Numbered from the stretch's first letter, positions 1-9,188 are shown. The stretch is 44,070 nt of DNA from an uncultured Bacteroidales bacterium (GCA_946407975.1 CAMJQC010000020.1:1-44070), one strand, 5' to 3'. The notes: generated by a model from the letters alone, not told the origin. Numbers and translations are program-made.

Positions 1-54
1 CTTGGGTTTGCTGCGCAAAACCTCGAACATTTGCTCTAATTTTCTGATTTCCAT
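1..54 (-). CDS. N-terminus of an unidentified protein, cut by the window edge
   Basis: Eighteen codons are visible on the minus strand, starting at an ATG at 54 and reading MEIRKLEQMFEVLRSKPK. A clean Bacteroidota -7 box lies 43 bases upstream, which supports a real gene start. The opening resembles the N-terminus of phosphate butyryl/acetyl-transferase-like proteins of this phylum, but that is only a memory-based impression from 18 residues and I do not assign a function. It is divergent from the endonuclease gene at 246. Confidence 0.5.
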   Translation of the reverse strand, partial: MEIRKLEQMFEVLRSKPK

Positions 55-97
55 ATTGTTGAGTTTTTATAATTGATTTTCAGGCTATTTGTGTCTG

Positions 98-105
98 CAA
101 AAATA
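98..105 (-). promoter_or_regulatory. -7 promoter box for the truncated leftward gene
   Basis: TATTTTTG on the minus strand matches the Bacteroidota sigma-ABfr -7 consensus TAnnTTTG. It gives a leader of roughly 40 bases before the ATG at 54. Confidence 0.55.
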
Positions 106-218
106 AGAAATAAAAGAATGATTTCAACTTGTATTTGGCATTATGAATGTTAAAAATAGTATTGTGGAAACAAAGACAACATTCTGAGGCGGTTTTTTTC
201 AGTCTCTCAAAATCTTAT

Positions 219-226
219 TAATTTTG
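219..226 (+). promoter_or_regulatory. -7 promoter box of the endonuclease gene
   Basis: TAATTTTG lies 19 bases before the ATG at 246 and fits TAnnTTTG. It sets the gene start and implies a short leader. Confidence 0.55.
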
Positions 227-245
227 CAAACAGAAATTCTTTTTA

Positions 246-1586
246 ATGGTTAACAAGGTATCTTTTATTAAACGCAGAACATCCGTTTTATTTTCACTGC
301 TTTTTTTAGCAATAAGTACAACATTTGCTTTTAACAGAAGCACTAATGCTGTAGATATCAAAGGATCAAATCATATACTTGGTGATGTCACTCAAGATGG
401 CAGTGTCAATATCAATGATGTTCTTGCTATTATGCGTCACGTGCTTAACATTACCACATTGAGCGAAGAAGGCTTGCAGGTTGCAGATGTCAATTTAGAT
501 AATGCGATCAACATCAACGACGCAGTATATTTGCTTCGTATTGTCATAAAAATAATAAACAATCCTCTTATTGAAACCCTTGATGTGACCGTGGTATCGG
601 CAAATGAAGCGACAGGAGGAGGTTGCATCACGCCTATGAGTCAGACAGAGATAACTGCAAGAGGTTTATGCTGGAGTACGGACAATAATCCTACAATTGA
701 AAACAATCATACAAGTGACGGAACCGGGACGGGTAGTTTTTCATGTAATATGACTGGTCTAATGGCAAACACGACATACTATGTCCGTGCCTATGCAATA
801 AGCAACGCTCAGGTTTTCTATGGTAGGGAGGTGAGTTTTACCACAACAAGTCAATCGCAACTGGAACCCTATTACAGTTCAGTCGCAGGGTTGACAGGGA
901 CAGCTTTGAAAACAGCCCTCCATGATATCATCTCTAATGACGATCACGTTTCTTATGCCCAACTGATGACATCCTTTTATAGCACTGACAACAAAGGCAG
1001 CAACATCGTTTGGGACATGTATTCCGACGTGCCTGGAGGCACACCCGATTACTACTATTACCTTGGCAGTGATCAATGTGGCGAATACGCTAGCGAAGGC
1101 GACTGCTACAACCGAGAACACTCTTGGCCTCAGAGCTGGTTTAACGAACAAGACACGCCTCGTACTGACCTGAATCATATCTTTCCTACCGACGGTTTCG
1201 TCAATTTTAAACGGGGCAGCTATCCGTTTGGCGAAGTGAAGAACGCCGATTGGACATCGAGCAACGGCTCGAAGCTCGGTTCTTCTATGACTTCAGGCTA
1301 TTCCGGCACCGTGTTTGAGCCCATTGATGAGTATAAAGGCGATTTTGCCCGAGCCCTTTTATACATGAGTGTGCGATACTATGGAGAAGACTCCCAGTGG
1401 GATTCCAGTGCTATGACCGACAAATCGGAAATCAAACCTTGGGCTATCGTCATGTTGTTACGTTGGAACGAGTCCGACCCCGTGAGCCAAAAGGAAATCA
1501 ACCGCAACAACGCCGTCTATGAAATCCAAGGCAATCGCAATCCTTTCATCGACCATCCCGAATTCGCCAGGATGATTTGGGATTGA
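246..1586 (+). CDS. Secreted endonuclease I with N-terminal dockerin-like and Fn3-like domains
   Basis: The 446-residue protein starts with a basic, hydrophobic signal peptide (about residues 1-35). Residues 47-103 hold two dockerin type I / EF-hand-like repeats (DVTQDGSVNINDV and DVNLDNAININDA). Residues about 113-200 form a fibronectin-like beta domain of the kind common in Bacteroidota secreted proteins. Residues about 205-446 match the endonuclease I family (secreted metal-dependent nucleases cutting DNA and RNA), with the catalytic NREHSWPQSWF at 289-299 and DLNHIFPTDG at 308-317. It probably degrades extracellular nucleic acid for nutrients. No type IX sorting domain is seen at the C-terminus, so the route across the outer membrane is unclear. 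The gene stands alone and converges on dnaG with 27 bases between. The nuclease call is firm; a role for the dockerin repeat is unknown. Confidence 0.9.
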   Translation: MVNKVSFIKRRTSVLFSLLFLAISTTFAFNRSTNAVDIKGSNHILGDVTQDGSVNINDVLAIMRHVLNITTLSEEGLQVADVNLDNAININDAVYLLRIVIKIINNPLIETLDVTVVSANEATGGGCITPMSQTEITARGLCWSTDNNPTIENNHTSDGTGTGSFSCNMTGLMANTTYYVRAYAISNAQVFYGREVSFTTTSQSQLEPYYSSVAGLTGTALKTALHDIISNDDHVSYAQLMTSFYSTDNKGSNIVWDMYSDVPGGTPDYYYYLGSDQCGEYASEGDCYNREHSWPQSWFNEQDTPRTDLNHIFPTDGFVNFKRGSYPFGEVKNADWTSSNGSKLGSSMTSGYSGTVFEPIDEYKGDFARALLYMSVRYYGEDSQWDSSAMTDKSEIKPWAIVMLLRWNESDPVSQKEINRNNAVYEIQGNRNPFIDHPEFARMIWD

Positions 1587-1613
1587 CATGAAAAAAGCGG
1601 GGAGGAAACCTTC

Positions 1614-3563
1614 CTATTTGGCGATGACAATTCCCAGCTCCTTATTGAGGACCCAGCGCATGTCGTCGTAGATTTTTTTCTGCTTCAGCAGCTGCAAGAG
1701 GTCGACTTCATCGTCAGCCTCTTTAATGCTTTCCTCTATCTTTCTACAACGGTCCTGAAGGATGATGTCCTTGTAACGATAAAGTGCAGCGAGCACCTGT
1801 TTCTTCAACAAGTCATCCTCGGTCTTGACATGAATGCCTTTGCTTTCCCAATTGTCAAGCTTATAGGGCGTCGAGAGAAGGTTGGCGGCCAGTTCGGAGA
1901 TGTCAAAATCTTCGTTGGTGACGAAAAACTGATCATCAGGGATGTTGTCCTCATCGATGGCTTTGTCGATAAGGTTAAAAATCTTGGCGTTGACGGGGTC
2001 GGAGAAAAAGAATTTGTCATTCTTCAAGCTGTCAATGATGAGCTGCGCCACCGAAACGAGTTCCGTGACCTTCTCCCCATTCTCGTCTTTTCGCTCATCG
2101 GTAATCATGGTTTTTCCATACATGATGAGCAGTTTGATGAGTTCCCGTTCCTGGTAGTAGCCTATGGGGAGCTGTTCTTCGATGGGTTCTTCCTGTTTCG
2201 TCGCCACGATGTTCTCTTCAGGCAGTGCATCGCCTTCTGGACCGAGCGATTTCTTGAACTTCGCCCTCAGCAGCTTGTTGAGTTCGTTGGTGAGGGTGAG
2301 CTCGGGCATGTCGAGCATCCGGGAGCACTCCTTGATGTATGTGACGCGGTAGATGGGGTCGGGGATGACGGAGATGGACTCTACGATTTCACGGATGACT
2401 TGACCACGACGGATGGGATCGTTTTCAGCATCTTTGAGCAGTAATTCGGTCTTAAAACGTATGAAGTCCTTGGCCTGTTCTTTCAGATATTGTTTTACCT
2501 CTTCGACAGAATAGTCGCGACCAAAGGTGTCGGGGTCGTGCTCGGAAGGCAGCACCACGACACGTACGTTCATGCCCTCCGCCAGAATCATGTCGGTGCC
2601 TCTCAAGGCGGCATGCAGGCCAGCGGCATCGCCGTCATAAAGCATGGTGATGTTGCGCGTGTAACGTCTGACGAGTTTGATCTGCTCTATGGTGAGCGAA
2701 GTGCCAGAACTGGCCACGGTGTTCTCGATGCCGATCTGATGCATGCGCAGCACATCGAAATAGCCCTCCACCAGGATGCAGTCGTCTTCCTTGACGATGG
2801 CGTTTTTGGCAAAGTATATGCCGTAAAGTGTGTCTTTCTTATGGTAGATGTCTGACTCAGGCGAGTTGAAATACTTGGCGATCTTCTTGTCGGTGAACAA
2901 GGTTCGTCCTCCGAAACCGATCACTTTTCCAGAGAGGTTATGGATGGGGAACATCACACGCCCATGGTAGAAGTCGTACAAACCCTTCGTGCCGTTCTTG
3001 GTCAAGCCCATCTCGAGGAGCAGCTCTTCGGAATAACCGTGTTGACGGGCATAGACGGTGAAAGCGTCTTCGGGTTTTGGGCAATAGCCGAGTTGAAATT
3101 TCTCGATGATAGGATTGAGATAGCCGCGCTCACGGAAATAGGCCAGTCCCACGGCTTTGCCTTCTTCGTTGTTCCACAGCGAGTCGACGAAATACTTGTT
3201 GGCAAAGTCGTTGATATTGAGCATCTTCTCACGATGCGTCTGCGCCATGATCTCGTCAGCGGTGAGCTCCTTCTCCTCAATCTTGATGTTGTATTTCTTG
3301 GCAAGATAACGCAAGGCCTCTGGATAGGTGAAGTGTTCGTGTTCCATAAGGAACTTGGCCGAGTCGCCCGCCTTGCCACAGCCAAAACATTTGAAGATGT
3401 TTCGGGCCGGATTCACATTGAAAGATGGCGTCTTCTCATTATGAAAAGGGCAATGGCCAATAAGGTTCGTCCCCCTTTTCTTAAGGGTCATGAACTCACC
3501 GACAACTTCCTCGATACGGGCGGCTTGCAGTATCTCTTCGACTTTCTCCCTAGGAATGGCCAT
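1614..3563 (-). CDS. dnaG: DNA primase DnaG
   Basis: DnaG makes the RNA primers for replication. From the ATG at 3563 the protein has 649 residues. The CHC2 zinc ribbon is C38-x2-H41 with C59-x2-C62. The TOPRIM catalytic centre shows EGYFD at about 266-270, DGD at 310-312 and DPD near 343. The C-terminal 200 residues are the poorly conserved helicase-interaction region. An upstream in-frame TTG at 3581 would add six residues, but that TTG is the last triplet of a -7 box (TATATTTG, 3579-3586), so it cannot be translated from this promoter and the ATG is preferred. It is followed leftward by the converging endonuclease gene. polA lies upstream on the same strand but 166 bases away with this promoter between, so they are probably separate units. 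Confidence 0.96.
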   Translation of the reverse strand: MAIPREKVEEILQAARIEEVVGEFMTLKKRGTNLIGHCPFHNEKTPSFNVNPARNIFKCFGCGKAGDSAKFLMEHEHFTYPEALRYLAKKYNIKIEEKELTADEIMAQTHREKMLNINDFANKYFVDSLWNNEEGKAVGLAYFRERGYLNPIIEKFQLGYCPKPEDAFTVYARQHGYSEELLLEMGLTKNGTKGLYDFYHGRVMFPIHNLSGKVIGFGGRTLFTDKKIAKYFNSPESDIYHKKDTLYGIYFAKNAIVKEDDCILVEGYFDVLRMHQIGIENTVASSGTSLTIEQIKLVRRYTRNITMLYDGDAAGLHAALRGTDMILAEGMNVRVVVLPSEHDPDTFGRDYSVEEVKQYLKEQAKDFIRFKTELLLKDAENDPIRRGQVIREIVESISVIPDPIYRVTYIKECSRMLDMPELTLTNELNKLLRAKFKKSLGPEGDALPEENIVATKQEEPIEEQLPIGYYQERELIKLLIMYGKTMITDERKDENGEKVTELVSVAQLIIDSLKNDKFFFSDPVNAKIFNLIDKAIDEDNIPDDQFFVTNEDFDISELAANLLSTPYKLDNWESKGIHVKTEDDLLKKQVLAALYRYKDIILQDRCRKIEESIKEADDEVDLLQLLKQKKIYDDMRWVLNKELGIVIAK

Positions 3564-3578
3564 GATGCGAATTTTCGG

Positions 3579-3586
3579 CAAATATA
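3579..3586 (-). promoter_or_regulatory. -7 promoter box of dnaG
   Basis: TATATTTG on the minus strand, 15 bases before the dnaG ATG. The box overlaps an in-frame TTG and so decides the start codon. The rest of 3564-3729 between dnaG and polA shows no gene or clear hairpin. Confidence 0.6.
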
Positions 3587-3729
3587 TTATTTTTCTATCG
3601 GCGAATTAAGCGAATTGAACGAATTTCTTTGTCAAAGATGAAGAATCATGCCTCGGTTATACAGTATCGTTATTCCCATTTTTGTGTGCAAGGAATTCTT
3701 TTATACTCCAACGACTTTTTCCAATAATT

Positions 3730-6558
3730 TTAATGAGCTTCCAGCCAATTGTTGCCTGTATTAATCTCCACAATGACAGGCACCGAAAGCGGCATGGCGT
3801 TCACCATCTTGTCGTTGACAAGTTTTCTTAAAGAATCCAATTCGTCGAGATGGGCGTCAAAGACCAATTCGTCGTGAACCTGAAGTATCATTTTTGACTG
3901 CATGTTCAGTCTGTCCAGTTCCTGCTGAATGCCAATCATGGCAATCTTGATCATGTCAGCGGAACTGCCTTGGATAGGGGCATTGATGGCGTTGCGCTCG
4001 GCAAATCCACGCACCACACTGTTGGAGGCGTTGATATCACGCAAATAACGCCGACGACCTAAGATAGTCTCAGCATAACCACGTTCCTTTGCCAAGGCGA
4101 TGCTGCGGTTCATGTATTCTCTTATTCCGGCATATTCTTCAAAGTATTTCTTAATGATATCGGCCGCCTCGCTGCGAGAGATTTCCATTCTCTCAGCCAG
4201 TCCGAAAGCTGACATGCCGTAAATGATGCCGAAGTTAACCGCTTTTGCACGGCTACGTTGTTCTTTGGTGACTTGTTCCATTGGGACATGGAAGACTTTG
4301 GCAGCTGTGGCCGCATGGATGTCGTGACCGAGGTTGAAGTCCTCAATCATGGCAGGATCACCGCTGAGATGAGCGATGATGCGCAACTCTATCTGGGAGT
4401 AGTCCGCCGCCATCAGGGTGTAGGTTTCGCTGCGTGGCACAAAGGCACGGCGGATCTCACGTCCTTTCTCGGTGCGGACAGGTATGTTTTGCAGGTTGGG
4501 GCTGTTTGAACTCAAACGTCCCGTAGCGGTCACCGCCTGGTTAAAAGAAGTGTGTATCAGTCCATCGCGCGGATTGATAAGCGCGGGGAGCGCATCGAGA
4601 TAGGTGGATTTCAGCTTAGTAAAGGAACGATAATCTAAAATCTTTTGGATAATGGGATGCTTCGTGACAAGTTTCTGTAGCACATCCTCACCCGTGGCAT
4701 ACTGGCCCGTCTTGGTTTTCTTTGCCTTGGCATCGACTTTGAGTCTCTCAAACAGCACATCTCCCAGTTGTTTTGGTGAGGCGATATTGAAAGGAGTTCC
4801 AGCGAGTTTATAAACATCTTCCTCTATCTTATGAATCTCTGTCCCAAACGACTCGCTGATCTGTTGCAGGTTGTGGCTGTCAATCTTCACCCCGTTGGCT
4901 TCCATGCGGCTAAGTACGGGAACCAGGGGCATTTCAATGTCGTAAAAGAGCTTTTCGACGCCGTTTTCCTTCAGCAAAGGCAACAGCTTTTGATAGAGTT
5001 GCAGTGTGATGTCGGCGTCTTCGGCAGCGTATTCCTTGACCAACTCGACAGGTACCTCACGCATGTTGCGTTGGGCGCGGCCTTTTCCGATAAGGTCTTC
5101 GATGGGTATGGTGATGTAATTCAGATAGACTTCGGCCAGATAATCCATGTTGTGTCTTTGTTCGGGCTCGATGAGGTAATGGGCTATCATCGTATCAAAC
5201 ATGGCTCCTTTCACCTCGATATTGTATTGCCGCAGCATGGAAATGTCGTATTTCAGGTTCTGTCCGATTTTGAGGATGGTTTCATCTTCAAAAAGCGGTT
5301 TCAACAAATTGAGTTTGACTTGGCAGGCGGCTTTGTAGGCAGGCATTGGCAGATACCAGGCTTCGTGAGGCCGGATAGCAAACGAAACACCTACCAAATC
5401 GGCGGTATAAACGTCAATGCCTGTGGTTTCCGTGTCAAAGACGAACTGTTTCTGGGTAGCCAGCATAGTAACCAATTCCGAGATTTTTTCATCGCTATCG
5501 ACGAGTATGTAATTATGCGGTAGGGTCTTGGCGGAGTCTTTGTCGGAGAACGACAGCAGGTCGGTTTGAATCTCACCGCCTTGGTGGAAAAGGTCAAACG
5601 GCTCTGAAGCAGGAGACGAGACTTGTTGCGTCGCGGTAGGGTTTTCAATCGGGCTTGCAGCAGTATGGGTCTTGTTGTAGTCGTCGAGGAAACGCTTGGC
5701 AAAGGTCCGGAACTCCAGCTCTTCAAACAAAGCTATGAGGTCAGGCATGTTAGGCTCTTTGGTACGAAGCAAGGCCTCGTCGAATTTCACGGGAACATTA
5801 AGATTGATTGTAGCCAGCATTTTCGACATCATTCCTTGTTCGGCATAGTTGACGACATTTTCTTTCTGTTTTCCTTTCAGTTCGTCAGCATGGGCAATAA
5901 GGTTTTCCACGCTGCCGTATTGCGCCACTAGAGCGGCAGCGGTCTTCTCTCCGATGCCAGGAATTCCAGGGATATTATCGGAAGCATCTCCCCAAAGGCC
6001 TAAGATATCGATCAGTTGCTTGGGTTCGGCAATACCATAGCGTTCGCAGACATCCTTGGGTCCCCAGACTTGAGCGGGTTCACCGAATTTGGCGGGTTTA
6101 TATAGCAGCACTTTGTCGGTTACCAGCTGACCGAAATCCTTGTCGGGTGTCATCATGTAGGTTGTAAAACCTTGTTTTTCAGCATACCGTGACAGAGTTC
6201 CGATAATATCGTCGGCCTCGTAGCCCTCTACGGCAAAGATGGGGATATTAAATGCCTCGATGAGCCTTAATATATAAGGAATTGAAGCGCGAAGGTCCTC
6301 TGGCATTTTTTCTCGGTTGGCTTTGTATTCGGCAAACTCCTGCTGCCGTTGCGTGGGTGCCGAAACGTCGAAAGCAACGCCAATATGGGTGGGCTTCTCG
6401 TTTTTGAGAATTTCGTAAAGCGAATTCAAGAACCCCATAATAGCGGAGGTGTTGACTCCTTTTGAATTGATCCTAGGGTTTTTGTTCAAGGCAAAAAATG
6501 CCCTGTATATCAACGCATAAGCATCTAATAAAAACAGTTTTTTTTCTGTTTGTTCCAT
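3730..6558 (-). CDS. polA: DNA polymerase I
   Basis: PolA removes RNA primers and fills repair gaps. All three domains are present in 942 residues. Residues 1-290 form the 5'-3' flap nuclease, with the H3TH loop GLWGDASDNIPGIPGIGEKTA split over 187-207. Residues about 345-530 form a 3'-5' proofreading exonuclease whose catalytic set is intact: D375-T-E377, N434/D438 and Y510xxxD514. Some bacterial PolA enzymes have lost this activity, so its retention is worth noting. The polymerase domain (about 560-942) has motif A DYSQIELR (719-726), motif B RSRAKAVNFGIIYG (about 768-781) and motif C VHDELVFD (about 894-901). A poorly conserved linker rich in S, T and P lies at about 296-345. The gene is divergent from acpP. 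Confidence 0.97.
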   Translation of the reverse strand: MEQTEKKLFLLDAYALIYRAFFALNKNPRINSKGVNTSAIMGFLNSLYEILKNEKPTHIGVAFDVSAPTQRQQEFAEYKANREKMPEDLRASIPYILRLIEAFNIPIFAVEGYEADDIIGTLSRYAEKQGFTTYMMTPDKDFGQLVTDKVLLYKPAKFGEPAQVWGPKDVCERYGIAEPKQLIDILGLWGDASDNIPGIPGIGEKTAAALVAQYGSVENLIAHADELKGKQKENVVNYAEQGMMSKMLATINLNVPVKFDEALLRTKEPNMPDLIALFEELEFRTFAKRFLDDYNKTHTAASPIENPTATQQVSSPASEPFDLFHQGGEIQTDLLSFSDKDSAKTLPHNYILVDSDEKISELVTMLATQKQFVFDTETTGIDVYTADLVGVSFAIRPHEAWYLPMPAYKAACQVKLNLLKPLFEDETILKIGQNLKYDISMLRQYNIEVKGAMFDTMIAHYLIEPEQRHNMDYLAEVYLNYITIPIEDLIGKGRAQRNMREVPVELVKEYAAEDADITLQLYQKLLPLLKENGVEKLFYDIEMPLVPVLSRMEANGVKIDSHNLQQISESFGTEIHKIEEDVYKLAGTPFNIASPKQLGDVLFERLKVDAKAKKTKTGQYATGEDVLQKLVTKHPIIQKILDYRSFTKLKSTYLDALPALINPRDGLIHTSFNQAVTATGRLSSNSPNLQNIPVRTEKGREIRRAFVPRSETYTLMAADYSQIELRIIAHLSGDPAMIEDFNLGHDIHAATAAKVFHVPMEQVTKEQRSRAKAVNFGIIYGMSAFGLAERMEISRSEAADIIKKYFEEYAGIREYMNRSIALAKERGYAETILGRRRYLRDINASNSVVRGFAERNAINAPIQGSSADMIKIAMIGIQQELDRLNMQSKMILQVHDELVFDAHLDELDSLRKLVNDKMVNAMPLSVPVIVEINTGNNWLEAH

Positions 6559-6578
6559 TTCTCGTTAGTTTGAATGTG

Positions 6579-6594
6579 TAAAAATACGAAGATA
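6579..6594 (-). promoter_or_regulatory. Probable polA promoter, non-canonical -7 box
   Basis: On the minus strand TATCTTCG (6587-6594) and, directly downstream of it, TATTTTTAC (6578-6586) precede the polA ATG. Each differs from TAnnTTTG at one position. The TATTTTTAC form recurs before recJ and the GH92 gene. Confidence 0.35.
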
Positions 6595-6628
6595 AATTGG
6601 AACATTGGCATATTTTATGATGTGAGGG

Positions 6629-6655
6629 TAAAAAGTCTCCCTAGGGGACATTTTA
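6629..6655. other. Hairpin between the divergent polA and acpP genes
   Basis: GTCTCC (6635-6640) pairs with GGGGAC (6644-6649) across a three-base loop, with one T-G pair, flanked by A4 and T4 that extend the stem around a bulge. It would act like a weak two-way terminator. No converging genes need one here. Confidence 0.35.
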
Positions 6656-6677
6656 TCATGCAATTGAAAAAAAGATG

Positions 6678-6685
6678 TACTTTTG
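6678..6685 (+). promoter_or_regulatory. Second -7-like box upstream of acpP
   Basis: TACTTTTG matches TAnnTTTG and lies 165 bases before the acpP ATG. It could be a distal acpP promoter or start a small RNA; no gene lies directly after it. The rest of 6559-6842 holds only this box, the hairpin and the two promoters. Confidence 0.3.
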
Positions 6686-6802
6686 CATTTGAAATTGATA
6701 ACGAAAAAAAAAGAAGCAACGGATAGTTCAAAAATTGACATTTTTAAACAACTGATTATCATTTAGATGTTAAAAATTTGTTTTTTGAATGGAAATTAGT
6801 TC

Positions 6803-6810
6803 TATCTTTG
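6803..6810 (+). promoter_or_regulatory. -7 promoter box of the acpP-fabF-rnc operon
   Basis: TATCTTTG fits the consensus exactly, with a TTTG at 6784-6787 as possible -33 element. It sets a leader of about 26 bases before the ATG at 6843. Confidence 0.65.
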
Positions 6811-6842
6811 CAACTTTGTAACACACGCAAAAATTGAAAACT

Positions 6843-7088
6843 ATGTCAGAAATTCTAGATGAAATTGTACCGGTTATCGCTGAAAAACTCGGTGTTGACC
6901 CTAGCGAAGTTACGATGGAAGCCAGCTTCACCAACGATTTGGGCGCTGATTCCATTGACACTGTCGAATTGATGATGGATTTCGAAAAGAAATTCAACGT
7001 TCATATTCCTGATGATCAGCAAGAGAACGTGGTCACTGTGGGTGATGTTGTGAAACTCATCCAGGAGATCCGTGAAAAAGAAGCTTAA
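6843..7088 (+). CDS. acpP: Acyl carrier protein
   Basis: AcpP carries growing fatty acids as thioesters on a phosphopantetheine arm. The protein is 81 residues, acidic and helical, the usual length. The attachment serine is S37 in LGADSIDTVE. The start is the ATG at 6843; a TTG nine bases upstream is in frame but has no support. It is followed after 33 bases by fabF and then rnc, the standard Bacteroidota fatty-acid/RNase III operon. Confidence 0.97.
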   Translation: MSEILDEIVPVIAEKLGVDPSEVTMEASFTNDLGADSIDTVELMMDFEKKFNVHIPDDQQENVVTVGDVVKLIQEIREKEA

Positions 7089-7121
7089 TCGTCACTAAAT
7101 TTTAATCGGAAAAAAGAATTC

Positions 7122-8378
7122 ATGGAATTGAAACGGGTAGTCGTCACTGGCCTTGGTGCCATTACGCCAATCGGAAATACTGCAAAGGATTTTTGGAAAG
7201 GTTTGATTAATGGTAAAAACGGAGCGGGTGAGATTACTCGTTTCGATTCTTCTATGTACAAGACCCATTTTGCCTGCGAGGTAAAAGGGTATGATCCTTG
7301 CGATTTCTTTGAAAAGAAAGACGTGCGCAAATATGATCGGTTTGCGCAATTCGGCATGGTTGCCGCCGACCAAGCTATTAAAGATGCACGCCTCAATCCC
7401 GTGAATACCAATTATGATGAAGTTGGCGTTTTCATAACTTCTGGTATTGGCGGTGTAAACAATTTCTTCAATGAACTGATGGAATTCGTTGATGGAGGCC
7501 GCGAGCCTCGTTTCAATCCCTATTTCATCCCGAAGATGATTGTAAACATGCCGGGCGGGTTGGTTTCTATCAAATATGGCTTTCATGGACCCAATTTTGC
7601 CACGGTTTCGGCCTGTGCTTCTTCGGCCCATGCCATTATCGATGCGGCTAATTACATCCGTTATGGCAAGGCCTCGGTCATCATAGCTGGTGGTTCCGAA
7701 GCAGCCATCGGCGAATGCGGTGTGGGAGGATTCAACTCTATGCATGCCCTGTCGCTCCGTAACGACGACCCATTAACGGCTTCTCGTCCTTTTGACAAAG
7801 GTCGCGACGGTTTCGTTATGGGTGAAGGCGGTGGCTGCATCGTTCTTGAGGAATTGGACCATGCCTTGGCTCGCGATGCCAAGATTTATGGCGAATTGGT
7901 AGGCTGTGGCGCTTCTGCCGACGGTTACCACATCACGGCTCCCCATCCGGAAGGCTATGGCGCCGCCTTGAGCATGAATCGCGCTTTGGAAGATGCCGGT
8001 CTTCGTCCTGAAGAGGTGGATCATATCAACGCTCACGGCACCTCTACCCCCGTCGGTGACCAGGCTGAAGCCCTTGCCATTCAGAAAGTGTTCGGTGAAC
8101 ATGCCTATGGCATCAGCATCAACTCTACCAAGTCAATGACAGGTCACCTTTTAGGTGGCGCTGGCGTAGTAGAAGCCATTGCGACCATTCTGGCACTGAA
8201 ACACGGCATTGTTCCTCCTACCATCAACCATTTTGAGGACGACCCCAACATAGACAGCCGTCTTGATTTCACTTTTGGCAAGGCCAAAAAGAGAGACATC
8301 AAGGTCGCCCTTTCCAATGCCTTCGGCTTTGGCGGTCAAAACGCCTCAATCATCTTTAAAAAGTACACCGCTGAATAA
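7122..8378 (+). CDS. fabF: 3-oxoacyl-ACP synthase II (KAS II)
   Basis: FabF condenses malonyl-ACP with acyl-ACP to elongate fatty acids. At 418 residues it has the family length. The Cys-His-His triad and lysine of the thiolase fold are in place: C165 in VSACASSAH, H305 in NAHGTSTPVGD, K337 in NSTKSMTGH and H342 in the same stretch. Glycine-rich FGFGGQNAS near the C-terminus is the usual final motif. The start ATG follows a purine-rich stretch. Its TAA shares one base with the rnc ATG, so the two are translationally coupled. Confidence 0.97.
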   Translation: MELKRVVVTGLGAITPIGNTAKDFWKGLINGKNGAGEITRFDSSMYKTHFACEVKGYDPCDFFEKKDVRKYDRFAQFGMVAADQAIKDARLNPVNTNYDEVGVFITSGIGGVNNFFNELMEFVDGGREPRFNPYFIPKMIVNMPGGLVSIKYGFHGPNFATVSACASSAHAIIDAANYIRYGKASVIIAGGSEAAIGECGVGGFNSMHALSLRNDDPLTASRPFDKGRDGFVMGEGGGCIVLEELDHALARDAKIYGELVGCGASADGYHITAPHPEGYGAALSMNRALEDAGLRPEEVDHINAHGTSTPVGDQAEALAIQKVFGEHAYGISINSTKSMTGHLLGGAGVVEAIATILALKHGIVPPTINHFEDDPNIDSRLDFTFGKAKKRDIKVALSNAFGFGGQNASIIFKKYTAE

Positions 8379-9103
8379 TGGCGCTCAGAGACTTTTTCGC
8401 TTATCAGCTTTCAAAAAACAAGCATCTCTCCGAGTACATCAAGAACATTCTCGGATTTTATCCTAGAAACGTGGCTTTGTATGAACTTGCCTTTACGCAT
8501 AAATCGGTTTCGGAGACGATAGGCAAGAATGTGCTTAGTAACGAAAGACTGGAATATCTGGGTGATGCTGTCCTCGAAATCGTAGTCGCCGATTATCTAT
8601 TCAGATTGTATCCTACCGAACAGGAAGGTTTTCTGACGGAGATGCGCTCCCGCATCGTGAGCCGTTCTTCCCTCAACAAACTCTCAATGAAACTGGGTTT
8701 TGATGATTATATCAAACACGCTCCAGGTAACAACACCGGTTTTCGGCAAGCCGGTGGCAATGCCTTTGAAGCCCTCATGGGAGCCATCTACCTTGACCGC
8801 GGATTCAACTTTGCCAAACGCGTTATCATCAACCGGATTATCAAGGTCCATATCGACCTTGACCAGTTGCAACAAACTGACGTAAACTTTAAAAGCAAGT
8901 TGCTGGAATGGTCTCAAAAAACCCGTAAACACGTAGAATTCAGGATGTTGGAGGAAAAAATAGAGAATCACTCCAAGCTTTATGTCGTACAGGCTTTCGT
9001 TGACGGTGAGCCTTACGGTAAAGCCAGCAATTATTCCATTAAAGGAGCGGAACAACTCGCTGCTGAAAAGACTTGGAATATGCTTTTTGATGAAAACGAC
9101 TGA
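8378..9103 (+). CDS. rnc: Ribonuclease III
   Basis: RNase III cuts double-stranded RNA, processing rRNA and structured mRNAs. The 241 residues hold the nuclease domain with the signature NERLEYLGDAVLE at 55-67 (catalytic D63) and the second catalytic glutamate E131 in GNAFEALMGAIYLD. The C-terminal part from about residue 165 is the double-stranded RNA-binding domain, ending in GAEQLAAEKTW. The ATG overlaps the fabF stop by one base. This acpP-fabF-rnc order is common in Bacteroidota. Confidence 0.96.
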   Translation: MALRDFFAYQLSKNKHLSEYIKNILGFYPRNVALYELAFTHKSVSETIGKNVLSNERLEYLGDAVLEIVVADYLFRLYPTEQEGFLTEMRSRIVSRSSLNKLSMKLGFDDYIKHAPGNNTGFRQAGGNAFEALMGAIYLDRGFNFAKRVIINRIIKVHIDLDQLQQTDVNFKSKLLEWSQKTRKHVEFRMLEEKIENHSKLYVVQAFVDGEPYGKASNYSIKGAEQLAAEKTWNMLFDEND

Positions 9104-9180
9104 TCTTCATCAGATTAGGAACCAATAATTTTTTTCCAAAAAAAACCTTTTTTGACAGTGTTTTTTTTCGCAATAATGGT

Positions 9181-9188
9181 TATTTTTG
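9181..9188 (+). promoter_or_regulatory. -7 promoter box of the IPExxxVDY gene
   Basis: TATTTTTG lies 29 bases before the ATG at 9218. It shows that this gene has its own promoter although it follows rnc on the same strand. Confidence 0.55.

Noticed and set aside
879-1178. Long open frames opposite the endonuclease, dnaG, glnA, mreB and GH92 genes
   Set aside because: They mirror strongly coding sequence on the other strand, show no family motifs and have low-complexity or arginine/valine-rich translations.
6565-6762. 65-residue minus-strand ORF upstream of polA
   Set aside because: It covers the polA promoter region, is AT-driven and has no family features.
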